From Hemibagrus wyckioides (Eukaryota; Chordata; Actinopteri; Siluriformes; Bagridae): a stretch of 64,000 nucleotides of DNA. The stretch spans positions 12,940,901 through 13,004,900 of the forward strand of contig NC_080716.1 in the NCBI RefSeq assembly GCF_019097595.1. The letters run 5' to 3'. Positions 12,859 to 28,100 of the stretch are shown in pieces. Position numbers and translations under genes: made by a program. The notes under the pieces were generated by a model. It did no database searches. It saw only the letters and a list, made by a program, of their open reading frames with translations, and was not told where the DNA came from. Position 1 is the stretch's first letter. The number at the start of each line of letters is the position of its first letter.

Positions 12859-13165
12859 ATGCGGGCAATTAACAGAACTGGAAAAAACAAAACAGTAAGC
12901 CTTTCTGCTTTATTACTTATTACCCAAATAAATAAAAGATATAGCCTAATTTTTTATTTTATTTTATTTTGTATTCAGCATAGGCTAGACTGTATTTCTT
13001 ATATAGACCTTATTATTTTATTATCATTAATATTACTGTAACAAAGTTGATAACTTTATGTAAAAACATGTTGGTGTGACTTTCTTTCACTCCATACAGA
13101 ATCATAAAGGTGTATCCTTTCCACCCATTTCCAACGGTCCTGTTAAACCTCAACTACATGTGAGT

Positions 13166-13258
<93 letters not shown>

Positions 13259-16200
13259 CACCTTAAACCTAAATCAGTGCATTGTGTGTTTTCTTCTCCC
13301 ATAATAATCATGATCTTAATGATCTTATTAATCATAATTAAATTATTATTATTATTAATAATAATTACATTATAATTAATAAGATCATTAAGATCATGAT
13401 TATTTTTTTATTATTTTATATTATTTTGATTATTTTATCACAATTTGTTGAACTACTTGAGAATCCTCACTGAAAAATTATTAAAAAAGCATTATAGGAG
13501 GCTAACTGCTTCTCACAGACGTCAAAAGATTTTCTTCTCCCAGGGTTGAAATGATTATAAACTTTTTAATAGGACAATCACGAACAAGATATAGGACCAG
13601 AAACACCTGATTTACCAAGACTAATTAATAACATTAAAGTTATTGAACAATATTAGTTTATAGGTATATTTAGATGTTGTAGCACATTGTGTTTACATGA
13701 ATGTCTTATATAAACAGAAACTGATCTCAACGTATCAGGTCACTCCTTATTCAAAACTGAGTGTGGAGATCGATCAGAAAGTCACTGCCTACCTCAAAGT
13801 AAGCACTCTTTAAAAAATGTAACACTTTATTATTTGTTAATGTACCAAAGATCAGTATGGGATATCAATAGTGAATGGATTTTAAAGACATTTACCATTT
13901 CTCAGTACCATTTACAACAACGACATTTGAAGACTTCCTGCCATTATTTAACTCCTGGAAAGGAGAGAACTGAAGATGTGACCTTAGTGACCACTAAAAC
14001 ATTTTTGTTGAAGGTGAGGTACTAATCCTCTTTTAGAAATATGTTTTCAAACAAACGTTCCTCTAATCAATTATGTTTCAATTTGAGGACAAGGATCTGA
14101 AGACCTCATTTAAAATCAGTAGTGCTGCAGGCACACTGGACACTGAGCCACAGTTTCTGCCAAGCTTAATTATGGAGGAGAAGTGGGACAATGAAGACTT
14201 TCCTGCTTTGACAGTCAAAGCATCCCATCTGGGCTCTTCTCAGAGAACACGTGGAGGATGTCCTCGAGAGAAAGGAGATAGTTTACCTTCTAAGAAATGG
14301 GATGCAAAAGGCTATTATGTGCAGGACTGTATAAGAACAAATTCCCTGCAGTGGGAGACAGATAGACTTTGTCATGTCAAAAGAAGGATTATGATCTATT
14401 TGTGTGGGGGATATAAAGGTAAGGTTGAAAATGAATAATGGATACATGTAATCTTACAGCCTTAATTGTTTTTCTGTCCCTTTTGGGATACCTTTAAACA
14501 TTCTACACAACTCTACAATAAAGGTTCATTAAAGAAACTCTTTAAACAGTTCAGAATCCTTAACCATCCAAATAACCTGACTACATTCTATGAACAAACG
14601 GCATCTGTTGGCCGCCATTAACATTTAAAGAACCATTGGTTTCTGGTCTATTCAGGGGTGGACACTAAAATCATGCTTAAGGGAAAGCATAAATGTTCAA
14701 GAATTTTATTCTAAATTGTAAAAATGCAAAATTGAGCCAATTTGAGAGATACATATTGTAGTCATTGGCTGGATGACTGAAAAAGTGACCATTAACATTT
14801 GTACTTTGAAGGAATAAAAGTCTAAGACGTTAAAAGTATATTTTATATTGGAAATGTACCAAAATATATAGTAAAAAATACGTAAATTTACACCAAAGAA
14901 TTCATTTATATGTTGCTTCAGTGCTTCAGCTTTGAATAATCAATTTTTTTTTTAAAGATTTTACCCCAGAGTGTAAGAGAGCAGTTCCATTGTCCATTGT
15001 CATTGGCAAGGCTAATAGATTCACATGCTGTTTTTGAATTGAGATTGAATATGATTTTTTTAACATGTGTAGATACAGTTGCAGAGCGCACTGCACTGAT
15101 GGAGAGTGTGTATCCTCAGTTGTACCTCTACTGTAAGCAGAGAGGATATGATTTCAGAATGATTGACCTGCGCAGAGGTGTGGAAGACCCTGTTACTGAC
15201 CACCATGAGTCAGTAGAGTTACATTTAGAGATGCTTAAGAGGTGTCAAGAGACAGAGGGGCCAAGCTTTTTTGTAAGTCTCTCTGAGTTCTTTATTGTAG
15301 TCAACAAATACAATGAAGATACTAACATACATTTTTATGGACATACTGGCTTTGCTCTTTTTATCTCCTTCCTTCCCCTGCTGTATTTCCACAGCTGTTC
15401 ACAGGTCAGAAGCACGAGTTCCAGTCATTACCAACCATCATCTCCCAAAAAGACTTCGAAGCAATTTTGAATATTGTTATAAGAGACAGGGAAAGAGTTT
15501 CCAAGAGAAAGTCAGACTTGGAAGAAACACCCAGAGAAACTCAGTCCAGCATTACCAATAACAGCGATAATAATTTTACCCTGGAACCAGAGAGGCTTGA
15601 AAATGAGAGGAAAACAGGAAGCACTGCTTTAATGAGCGAAAATACTAATTCCTTGGAAGAAGATGAAGAAGAGGCTTTCTTAGCGAGATGTTGGGCAGAC
15701 TTTGATCGGGATTTGACTCTCTTGCTGACGTGGTACCGGCTAGATGAGAACACAGTTCCACCTGTGTACCGCCTGCTGCCTGTCAGGTAGAAAGGAAAGA
15801 ATTCCTTCAGTTCATCCTATTAGTTTTAAGAACTTAGATATAAAATTCATTTTACTGTAAAATTTATTTTTGTCATATTAATATCAATTTATTCTGGGTG
15901 CAGTGAGAATAAATGCTTGTTTAATAGATTTAATGATCTGATGTTTTTTTTTGCGGTTGACGCGGTTTGGCTTAAAAGGCTTATGTGGGTTAGGAATAGA
16001 GATAAATAACAGAACATTGCTATACTAACATTGCTAATATTACAGAGAAAAAGTGTCACTGAATGTATACACAGATATTGCTTGCATACCTCATTTTTTT
16101 AATTGATCTGTGATGTATTGTCATAAGTTATGCTTATCAACAAAGCAGTTATCTGTAACATAAAACTTTCCATATATAGAAGGACTTTGTATGGTGTAGT

Positions 16201-19200
16201 ATTACAGTTTCCCTTTACTGGAACTAAGAGGCCCAAACATGTTCCAGCTTGACAATGTCCCTGAGCACAATTTGTGGTCTACAAAGACATGGTTTACCAA
16301 GGTTGGAGTGGAAAAACCTGTGTGTCCTGCACAGAGCCCTCACCTCAACCCCACTGAATACCTTTAGGATGAACTGGAATGAACTTCTAAACTGACATCA
16401 GTTTCTAACCACACCAGTGCTCTTGTAGATGAATGATCACTAATCCCCACAGCCAGATGAGTAGAAAATATTATAACAGCGAGTGGGATATTCAACAAAC
16501 TCTGTATAGTTATAATTGGTCAGGTTTCTACATACATTTGGTTAGGTTACCTTCTCAACAGTTTTTAGAATGAAAAAGAATGAGTATAAGGATGCATTTA
16601 TTGATAGAGACTTTTATTTCAGTAAGTGGCTCTGGATAAAGGAGTCTGCTAAAAGACAGAAATGTGAATGTACTTTTGACCAAAATAGTGTATGTGTTAA
16701 TCAGGTTGAAATTAATAGAGACAGAAATGGTTTAAATCAATTTATTCCATGTTTTCTAAATCAATCGCTGTGTTTTAACTGATAGGAATGACTATTAGAA
16801 ATGTTCAGAATAAACTGACTGCTTTTCTGTTGTTTCTACGCACATCAGTACAAACCACCCTGACTTCCTGAGCCGTGATGGGGAACGTAGGAAAGCAGCG
16901 AAGAAAGCATGGTATTTTACCTGTAAGCGAATATGTCGGGTATTGCAGAGCAATGGACCAGAAGCCATTGGAGATGCAGAAACTTTGTTTCTGCTTAGGA
17001 CAGGTATGTGTTTCACATTCTTGCCATGTGAAATACACCCAGTGGACATCATTTATTTCAATAAATATACATTGATTTTTTTTGTATTTCAGTAATGGAC
17101 TGGGAGGTAGAACAGGGTCTAGGAGCAAAGCTCCCAGCTGAGGAGTACAGTCACTGTTATAAGCGCACCATCACTGACCTGTTGTATAACTTGAAGAGTG
17201 AATATGCCTCACAGTTCATTGACCTGCTTAAAGGCAGAGCAGAGCTTAACCACACCCTGTATCAGGCACAGCAGACCTTCATCCACAACATACACAGGAA
17301 GGTATAGTAGAGCATCTGCCTAACAGTGATAATAGGAGATAATTAAGCCATAATATTATATTTAAATCAAAATAACATTTAAAAGTGTTCCGGAAAGGGA
17401 TTAGACCTCCATGAGCCAACAGAAGTGTGTCTTCAATGTGTCTTGTAATGTGTCTTTCCATAGATTCTATACATATCTACACAATTTTTCCGAGAGATAT
17501 TCCCTCAACTGGTTGATGTTGATGAATCATAGAAATGCAGTTGTGTATACAGTATGTGTTCATATAAACTTGTCTTTGTGTGTATTTTCATTGTGAAGCT
17601 CCGACACACTAATATCTACGAGGTTAATGTGAGCTGGGGGAAGAAAGGTCTCAGCCCCAAACATAACAGATCACATCAGTTCTACACAGATCGTCTCTGT
17701 TCTCATTTCCTGCGCACAGTCATGGCAGCCTTCAACAGGTATAAATGTACAAAGATGAGCTATTTTTTTTACCGAAATGTACAGGGAGCTGTTTAAGTAT
17801 GTACCTTTGTTGCAGGGTGATGCATGTAAGACCAATCAAAGGCTCTTTTGATATCATGAGAAAAGAAGCTTTACGAACTCAAATTCAGGAGGAGATTCAG
17901 CTTCACCTCAAACATGGAAAAACACTGTGAGTTTGTTTTTTATTGTTTAATTTGAACGGACATATGATGTTCTTTTCTCATAAAATAGTAATAATATAAT
18001 TTCCTGACGTATCGAATTGGTTCATTTATTCTTTTTCTTGCAGAGCACAGAGCTTTGAGCTTAGGCAGAACTTTCTGCTGGAAGTCAGGGATGCCGTGCA
18101 AATGTCAGCCTCCTCCCAGAATGCTTTGCTGCTGTTAGGAGAGCCAGGTTTAGGGAAAAGCACCATCCTGGCCAAAGTGACGGAGCTTTTACCAACTTGG
18201 ATACCTGGGTATGCAAAAAAAGGACATCAACAAAAGTATAAGTATAGATGAATGTGGTCCCTCAGATTCCTCAGTTGGTTTTAAGAATGTAACATTTAGT
18301 CCTGTTTATACTCAGAGATGTGACAGTGCTGGGGTGTTTTGTTGGACTGACGTCAGACAGCAGAAATATGCGACTTCTGCTGCAATCTCTTTGTACACAG
18401 ATAGCAGAGGTCTACTGCAAAAGCACAGAAATATCAGAGGTAACTGAACATTCCAACTTTCCTAGCATTGTTTTATCATTTGTATTATCTGACTTGGCCC
18501 AGATAGGCACTTTTCTATTTCTATAAACTCTCTAAGGCACTCTTTCTTAAATAATCCAGGTGTACAACAGTGGCCATTGATTTTTTTTAATCACACGACT
18601 TCTTTTATAGTCTACTTTCTAGTTAATTTTTAGAATTGTCTCCTAATAGACATAAAACTACTAACTCATCTACTAAGTCATTTGCAAAGGATCTAGAGGT
18701 ACCTTTGTCCAACTATGTTTAATACAGGAGGTGTGATACTCAGTGCAACTGTCCTATTGTTTAAGATGCATACAGAAGTATCTATTTCCCCCTTATGTAA
18801 TTCCCCCTTATCCTCTACAAATCTTTGCAATGTATAGTATCTTACAATAGAAAGGTTTTTGTACATCCTGGATACATTGTTTGCTCTTACACTTTGCCTA
18901 TATATGCAGAAGTATATTAGATTTCATTCATATTATTTGCTATAAAACAAGACCTTGGCAGCTGAAGCGTATATTTAAACTAGCTGAATTTGGAACAATC
19001 GTGACACTGGCAGATATGTTATTAACTGTCCTTATGGGTGATTGGCTTTTAGGATCAGCGTTATTCCTGCCCTAATGGTCCTCAATTAGTGCCTGTTGCA
19101 GTTTCCATTTCTGGATATTATATAAAATTATAACTTTATAGAACTTCTGTCCTTTTTCTATGGAAGTGAGCATTTCGCCACACAACAACATGTACAACAC

Positions 19201-19654
19201 ATAGAAAGGCAACCAAATCAAATAAACATAAGCTTAAAAGGCATGGAGTTTTGAATGAGCACTTGAAAATTAACCATTTGTTGAATGGTTGATATAAATG
19301 CTGAGGCTCTGCTGCACCTGCCCCTGTGCACATGCTGCCACTGTGGTGTACTACAGTTGGTTCATTCAGAGTGCAGTGTCTATGATGCTCTGCTTCTCAC
19401 CCCACAGTCTTTGGCTCAGCTGTGCAATGAGCTGCATTCTTTGCTGACGTTGGTGAATGAAACCAGGCCTCTGGCTCTAGTGCTTGATGGTCTGGATGAG
19501 CTGAGTGAAGAACATGAAGCAGATTTGTCCTGGCTCTACACTCCTCTACCTCGACATGTCTACACTATTTTATCTGCCAACTCACAGTCCACTTCTGCCC
19601 ACTCGCTACAGGTGCCTCTTCTCCTCACTACTGAGTATAACATGGGAAAATGGA

Positions 19655-19690
<36 letters not shown>

Positions 19691-22600
19691 TGTTGTTGTT
19701 GTTATTATTATTATTATTAATACTTTCTTTCTTTCTTTCTTTCTTTCTTTCAAATATCTCAGGCCCACGCTAAAGTCTCAGTTCTTACCATTCCTCCTCT
19801 GAGTAGTGAGGAAATCAAAGCCACTCTGACCTCTAAGCTTCTCTCTGACACTTATCAGCTTCGAGAGGACCAGTGGAGCCTCTTACTTCGCTCGTGTCTC
19901 TTCTGTCCTTTTCCTATGTATCTTAGATTTGCCTACACTGAAAGCAGAAAGTGGACCTCCTTCTCCTCACCAGAACAGCTCTCACTTCCTGGAGATGTGA
20001 GAAGTCTATTCCTGACCCTCTTGGCACATTTAGAGCGTGAATATGGTGAGAATCTGGTGCGGCGTGCTACGTCACTGATCGCACTCTCACGTGGTGGAGT
20101 AACAGAAGAGGAACTGTTGAAACTGTTAGGACATGACAGGCGGGTTTCTCAGGAGCTTACACAGTTACACAATCACATTCCAACCACCTCCGGATTTCCC
20201 AGTGTACCTTATGGTATTTTGGCCCGGCTTAAGTGGGAACTCAGGTCTCACATTATGGAGGTAGAAAGTGATGGGACATGGGTATTATGCTTTGCCCACA
20301 CCGAATTCAGCCATGTCATACTCCAGCGCTATTTGAAAACTGAAGACTTAGTAAAAGCTATCCATATAGACTTTGCAGATTATTTTAGCTGCAGTGCTTC
20401 TGACAGTCACATTTTCCAGCCACTTGCATGGAGTAGAGATGAAGATGGCAGGAAATGTTATGTGTTTAATTTGCGTAAGCTTCATGGACTGCCCTATCAT
20501 CTTATACATTCAGGACAGATTCTGTCTCTGTTCAGCAAGTGCCTATTTGACTATGAGTTCCTGCTGCATAAAGTCTGGGGTCTGTCTATCAATCATGTAG
20601 AAGAGGATCTGAAAGCTGGTGTCATGCCAGATAAGTAAGAACTATGGGCCAGGTAGAATTATACTGAGTTGTGTAGTAAAGATGTAGTATCCAAGATGTA
20701 GTAAAGTGTAATCAGTTTGTATGCATATTTTTGTGTTCGGGCTACAGAGAGTTGCCTGATATAGATATTCTGGCCCAGGCTCTCTGTCTCTCACGCCCTG
20801 TGCTGTTAAAGGACCCATCCCAACTAGCATCTCAGTTACTGGGGCGTCTTCTCCATATCGCTGCCCAGGATAAGCCTGTGGCTCCAGGTACTGTGAACAG
20901 GCACGTGAAACTTCTTACAGCCAGTGGTACTTTTCTCTGCATTGACATTCTCAATTGCACTGGCATTCCACTACAGGTGACCCTCAGCACTTTTCTTACT
21001 TGCATAAGCTGTTGACCCAGTGCCAGTACTCATCAGTGCCTGTCCTGGTGCCATCGTATAGCTGCCTTCTGCCCCCAGGAGGAATAATACACACACTACT
21101 TGCAGGTAGAACTGTGCAGACATGTTTTCACTTTCAATTAAGCTTAAGCAAAATATTCTTGAACGTACATATTACATGCAATACATCAAATATTAGTGTT
21201 TATTAGCCCAAAAATGAGACTAAACACATGTAAGGACAAGCACAATATCGCATCATCTCCCAATGATAGAGCAAATGCTTTTCTGTTGCATGACTTGGGA
21301 GCTCAGTATTTTCAATATTTAATTATAAAGATTAAAGAAAAATTATATTTTAAATTTGCTACCTCAAGTGTTTCTATCTGCAAATTTAACCACAGCCACA
21401 CACCCACACAAAAATATGAAGTTGAAAATATGTAACAGGAAAATATTCAGCAACAATATTTTGTAGTATATGTCGCAAAGCAGCTATGGAAGCAAATGCA
21501 GGTGTTTAATGTTTTTATTAAATATGCCAAACAAAACAGATTACATAGGACAGACACGAGCCAGATCAAATCCAAAAAGATAATCAGAGGCTTGATATTG
21601 GTAAAAAAATAGTGTGAAGTGAAAGTCCTTACATACTAGGCTTTGTAAAAAAAAAAAGTAAATGATTTAATGAAACTAAGTTCCCAGAGGAAATGAAAAA
21701 GGTTTGCTTGAATATGTCATTATACTAGTAATTTAATGAAGCAACTTGCTCTCAAATCGTGGACAACAGTTTTATTGTTTTGAAATAATCTCATTTAGAT
21801 ATGATTGGCACTATACCTTGTCTACAGGTCATATGAGTCCTGTAAAAGCACTTGCCCTGGGTCATTATCATGCAGTGTCATGCTCTGCGGATGGAACCCT
21901 CAACCTCTGGAAGATGGAGGATTCAGTAACTCTTGTTAAAACTATACCTAGTTCAGTGGGCTGTAATCTAAACTGTGCTCCTGATGCACTCATTCTCTGT
22001 CTGGAGGACACTGTGTTGGTATTAAGGATGGGACACAGGCTTCAGGTGCAAGAGTTGGACTCTGGAAAGGTTCTTTACACAGATGCAGTGTCTATGGATG
22101 TTCCTGTTATCACATCTACCTGCAATGGACGACTGTTGGTGGTCTTTTACGACGGCAGTCACTTAGTCAAGGTAAGACACCTTCAGTACACCATTTATTT
22201 AATGTTTTATATGTTATATATGCGTAGTAATTTTGGGGAATTCTGCAATGAACTCTTCTTGTTTTCTTTATTATGTATTTGTTAGGTGTTTGATTTAGCA
22301 GTGTCCTGCTCACTGCTTCACTGTGTGAACCTCACTCTTGGTTGTGACCCCATGCACAAAGACAACTCCATTCTGGTCTCCCACAACTATGTTAAAGATT
22401 ATGTCCTCTTTGGGTATCGGTTAGTATCTATTGAGCAGTAAACCACACAGTCTATATAATATGAGGCTAGGCTTAATTTTACAAAAGCTCAACCAATAAT
22501 ATTCTGAAGAATTTCAAGTTTATGCTTTTGAATCTTTCTGTTTTAATATTTCTTATGACATCCAATACCAGACATGTTTAATATAACACTGTTGCAGTTT

Positions 22601-25098
22601 CTAAACTGATTTAAATTGAATAGTCATGCAGAGACTTGCTCGAGTATTCATTTTCATATTTCCCAAGTGTTTGTTTGCATCATCACTTCAAACAGGTCTC
22701 AGTCACATCCATAGTAACAGAGTGCAGAGCTAAAGTGCTGGGCTTTTCCCAGAAATATTTATCTTTATTTCAATTGTGAATGACTGATAGCATTAAATGA
22801 ATGTGTGGATGATTAAGTTATGATATTACCTTTACTAGTATAACATAACACACAGGAAGTGTCTCACACACACTTGAGTGTGTTATAAAGGTGTAACTAT
22901 TGCAAATAACAGATCAGATTGTAATTTTAATCTCTGGAGATTTTATACTGTCCAAAATTATATTAATAACTGAAACTCGTTTGGAAGCATTATGTTATTA
23001 TAAATGCAGTGAGAGTTGTTTTGGAATGGCTACATTTGTAGATGCCATATAGGCCACATTATCAGGCTGTTTACAGCATTTACCTTTGTTAATGCACTGC
23101 TCTGGCAGCAAAGTCACAGTGATGGACTTTTTAATAGACTCTGAGCACCGGTGTCATCATGTATTTGTCTGTTTCTAACATTTATAGTCATTGTCTTTTT
23201 CTCCTGGCTGTTTTTTCTCAGGAGTGGCAGAGAAGCAGCTGTTTTCAGTGCTAGATCAGGGTCAGTATTGGTTACTCTAAAAGCTCAGAATCAAGCTGCC
23301 TCTATTCAGGCTGTGGAAATGAACTCTCAGTACTTCCTGCTATTCTGCAGGTAACAGGATGTTTTTCTACTGAACTTTATATTGCATTTTCAATGAAAAG
23401 AAGCACCCTGTTTGCAATGTTGTTACTGTAAAATCTTTAACCGTTTTAAGAACTTGTATAATGTTGGTTAAAATGTATTAGTGTAAAGAATATGCATTTC
23501 TCAAGTAACCATTTGCACACATTGTTATTCTACCCTTTATTATCATGGATCTGTCAAAGTATTAAATTCTCCATGAAAATCCTAAAATCTGTCCTTTTCT
23601 TTCTAACGTAAGGTATCCCTATAAGAAACACGATGATATAATACACATCGAGCTCTTCAGCACTGCTTCTTTCCAATATCTGCGCTCTATTACTGGCTGC
23701 AGTCAGGATTACATTTCCCATGTTGCTATCAATAAGGGTGGCACCCATATAGTGGCCTTTTGCCCCTCACCTCATAACGGCACCACAGAAATCAACACCT
23801 GGAATCTAGAGACTGAAGATCATAAACATATGACACGTTTTCCTGGACATCTGACTGCAGGTTGGTCAGGACACACTTTATACAGTATGGACATTAAAGT
23901 ATTACTGACTTCTGATAAAGTGCATGTAATTTATTTTTCATGACCTTATGAATTACCTGACGGACATATACTTAGAACATGAAACCAGTATATTTATTTA
24001 GATAACAATAAACATATTTTGATGCATTAAAAATGGCACCCTATGTAGAGATTCATTACAAATCCTTTTTTAGGCTGATCTAATGGCTTTCCTAAGGCAG
24101 CAGACATAGATTGACATGAAACAAAAGACAGCTATTTACTATTTACTTTACAGCAACAGTAGCTATAGCTTAGTATGACAGTAGCTATAGCCTAGTATTT
24201 GTTTACAGTTATTTTATATGTACAGGCATATGTTCTGACCTGCGTTTCTGTCTGGGGTTCTGTATGGGAGAGCGGCACCTGCGCCTGTGGAATCTGGCGT
24301 CCAGAATCAATGACCAGTCTCTCACATACAACATCCATAAAGTACAGAGTGATGGCATTCAGGAGATTATAGCTATGGATAAATACCCCAGGTAGACACA
24401 TAGTAACATCCATTCATCCATTCTATACACCATGGGGAACCTGGAGTGTATCCCAGTAGGCTTGGGGCACTAGGCAGGGTCCATCCTGGACAGGATGCCA
24501 ATCCCACACATACTCACAGACCCATTTACACACTACAGACAATTTAGAGATGCCAGTCAGCCTACAATGCATGTCTTTTTGGCTGGGGGAGAAACCAGAG
24601 GAAACTACCCTGAGGCATGGGGAGAGCATGCACATAGTAATATAACTATTATTTTACTAACATACCTTAATTATATACCATAACTGCCACATTCCCTGCA
24701 ATGGAATGGATGAACAAATGGATGAAAAATGTAATATAAGATGATTCTAAAAACTTTTGTTGACAGCTTTTGCACATGCTGTATACAGTTATGTAGTGTG
24801 TCGTAGCACACGACCTGGTACAGTGCGGGTGTGGAACATAAAGCGAGCACGGTTCAGAGCTCAGCCTGTCCATGTGGAACACAGCTTATTCAGCAGTGCT
24901 GATATTGCATTGGTGCGAGATCTCAAACTTTACATCCTGGCTGACCGTGGCACTGCCACCTTCACTGATACACCCACACCAGTTTACCAGGTAGAGTAAG
25001 GCTATCAAAAGCATCTGTGTCTTTGTCAAGTTTAAATGTACCATACTATATTTTGCATAATGTAATTGGATTCTGTAACTGCTTTAATATTGCTATGA

Positions 25099-25183
<85 letters not shown>

Positions 25184-28100
25184 GTCTGTCTATCTATCTG
25201 TCTATCTATCTTGGATTGATTGTGTTTGGAACTCTTGGTAATATTGAAATCTCCAAATTGTTTTACTCTTAGTCATTTTTTTTCTGGGCCTATCTAGACC
25301 CTTCTGGTGTATGATCTTCTAACAAAAAGCTACATTAAGAAGCAGTCTGGTCTTTTCATTGTGCCCTGCCCTGAACAGGACTACCGACTCATGAAGGGGG
25401 AGCTACTGCTTAGTCTCTCAGAGACTCGGTTAGTATTCTCTTTAGTAAACTAATTCAGGGGTAAATATTTTTAAACATGTATAAAGAGACCACATTTAGA
25501 CTTTGATTAAAATTAAAGTTTTTGAACGACAAACATTAATGAAAGATTTGGCAACATGTTATTTTGTGTGTGTATTGCTTGTTTTACATACAATGAACAT
25601 AAAAATATAATTTGCACACTCATATCACAGTGACAGGTTATTGTGATGTCAGATATATTTCCACCTTTATTGTGATGCAACACAAATTAAGGGAATAACA
25701 AATAGAAACATTTTAGGGGGAAAAAAAGAAAAAGAAAGAACCTGATAGCATAAGTGTTCAACAAAAAAGTGTACATCAATGACATGATTCTTATTAACCG
25801 CAAATTTCTGTCAGACTTTTTTGCCAACTGCTGAAACCATGGTCTGTACAGAGCTTTCAAAACATGTATGATATCTCATTTTGAAAACATATCAGTCAGG
25901 GGAGAGGTATAAAAGAGTTTCCAAAAAACACCATGGAACACCATGAAGGCCATCATCCACAAGTGGAGACAAAGGGGCACCACAGTGACCGCAAAAACAA
26001 GAAGATCCTCCAAAATTGATGAAAAGGACAAAGTAAAAACTACAGGCTTCTGTTAGTTTAGGCTGAAGAAAAATTAACAACCAAAGGCACAAATATAAGT
26101 CAAAAAGTAATGGCTAGAGGCCAGATCTAAATCATGTCAAGAAACATGGAATGATTTGAAGAGGGAAAAAGGTCTGTGTACCGGACACTCCTTTGAAATG
26201 TGTTAGATCTGGAGCATTTCTGCCAAGAAATGTAGAATCAATTGCAAAAACAAGGTGTGCTAATTTGCCCAAAATACTGAGTGCTATATTATAAGCAAAA
26301 GGTGATGTGCACCAGGTGTGTTGTTTTCTTTATCTTTTTTTTTCACGTCTATTTTGTTGCTATATCACATTATAGGAGGAAAAAGATTTGACATCATTGA
26401 ACTTGGATTTTTTATATCACACATACCTGCAATTTTAACAGGGGTGTGTAGATTTTTTTAAATCCACTGTAGAAAATGCAAGCATAGAATAATATGGCAG
26501 TCTGCTGTTAAAGGAATTAGACACAGAGTTTCTGCGTGTTTTACCTTAGTGACCACCTGATAATGTGGGACCTGAACTCTGGCTACATTAAAGGCCGCAT
26601 TAAAATGAACCATAAGGATTCTTTGCTGCCCAGCTCCTTGGTTGATGATAGTGAGCCCCTGAACATGCCTACTGGAGAGAGACCAGGTGCGTGGTAATCT
26701 CCATGTTAAATGAAATGAAATTGAAATTGAAATGCCACCATCATGCTTGCGTTATACCTCTGACTTTAATTATGCCTAGAATGACAACATATTCACTGAT
26801 TGCGAATGCAGTAATCCTATTTACTCAATAAAATGAATTTCATTCAGATACCTTATACTTACAAAGCATACTATTAAGATTTGATGCATGCTACTTAGCA
26901 TCAAGTTTTGAGTGATGACTGATGCTTCTGGTAAAATCTGTTTATTGAAAATTATTATTCATTATTACTTAAGTTCTTCAAAAACAGCTATATAGTCTGT
27001 TGTGTGCTTCTATAGAGCTGGTGATGCCGTGGGACCGGCGCACAGAGAGCAAGACTGCTAGAAAGAGGAGACAGGAAAGTGAGCTACAGAGAGAGAAAAA
27101 TGTGCAGGAATGTTTAGAGAGGGAGAAATACAACTCCATAGACCAGTACCTCCTCAGTGGAGATGAAAAGGTAAAGTTAGAAGCGAACACTCTGTCGGAA
27201 ACTACTGATTTTTATTAAACCATATTTTGTAAACATATAGCCCTGTGCACCTCTCCTTAATCACACACTTATGGAACTCTGTTTATTTCCACTTCCATTC
27301 TTTCTCTTGTTCAGGTGGTAATATGTTCCTACTTTGCCCACCACCTGAATGTGTTCAGTGTCGTCTCTCAGGAGCACCTGCATACACTGGAAGATTGTTG
27401 GTCCCTTCTGGATCTCCGTACTGCAGCGCTCACATACTCAGGAAAACATTTAATCATTTCTAACTATAGTGAAGCCCAGCGATCTCCTTATCTTACTCTC
27501 TGGGATACACAGAATGGCAGGGTATGTTGGACTCTGTAACTTTTCAAATAATGTCTACCAATTTTCAAAATAGGCCATAATTATACTTTACTAGTTCCTT
27601 ATGAAGGTGTTTCTGGAATTGTAAGGCACTAAAAAAGTTGGTCCAATACGTGTTTTTATTGTTCATATGAATAGTTATTATACTATAGTACTATAGAATC
27701 CTAACACTGACCCTTTAATTAATAATAAAAAAGGCAAATTTCTGTGGTATAAGAAAAATTTAATATTAGGAATTGAAGTAATTAGAAAATAATAACTAAA
27801 AAAACCCAGTTGCTGATTATCTCCATATTCTAGTGCATACTGTCCTATTTTATACACTAACCAGGCATAACTTTATGACCACCTGCCTAAAATGATCTTG
27901 GTCACCCTTCTGCTGCCAGATCAGTCCTGACCCGTCATGCACTGTGTATTCTGACACCTTTCTATCAGAACCAGCATTAACTTCTTCAGTAATTTGAGCA
28001 ACACTATCTCGTCTGTTGGATCAGATCACACCGGCCAGCCTTCATTCCCCACGTACATCAATGAGACTCGGCCGTCCATGACCCTGTCGCCGCTTCACCA

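Noticed and set aside
18881..19075. 64-codon hydrophobic frame in intron 13 of the NACHT-WD gene
   Set aside because: No splice sites fit the phase needed between exons 13 and 14, which already join in phase 0, and no family is recognised.
25081..25220. Array of regular tetranucleotide units resembling an ordered repeat array
   Set aside because: Simple (TATC)n microsatellite; no spacer/repeat alternation as in CRISPR, and the genome is eukaryotic.
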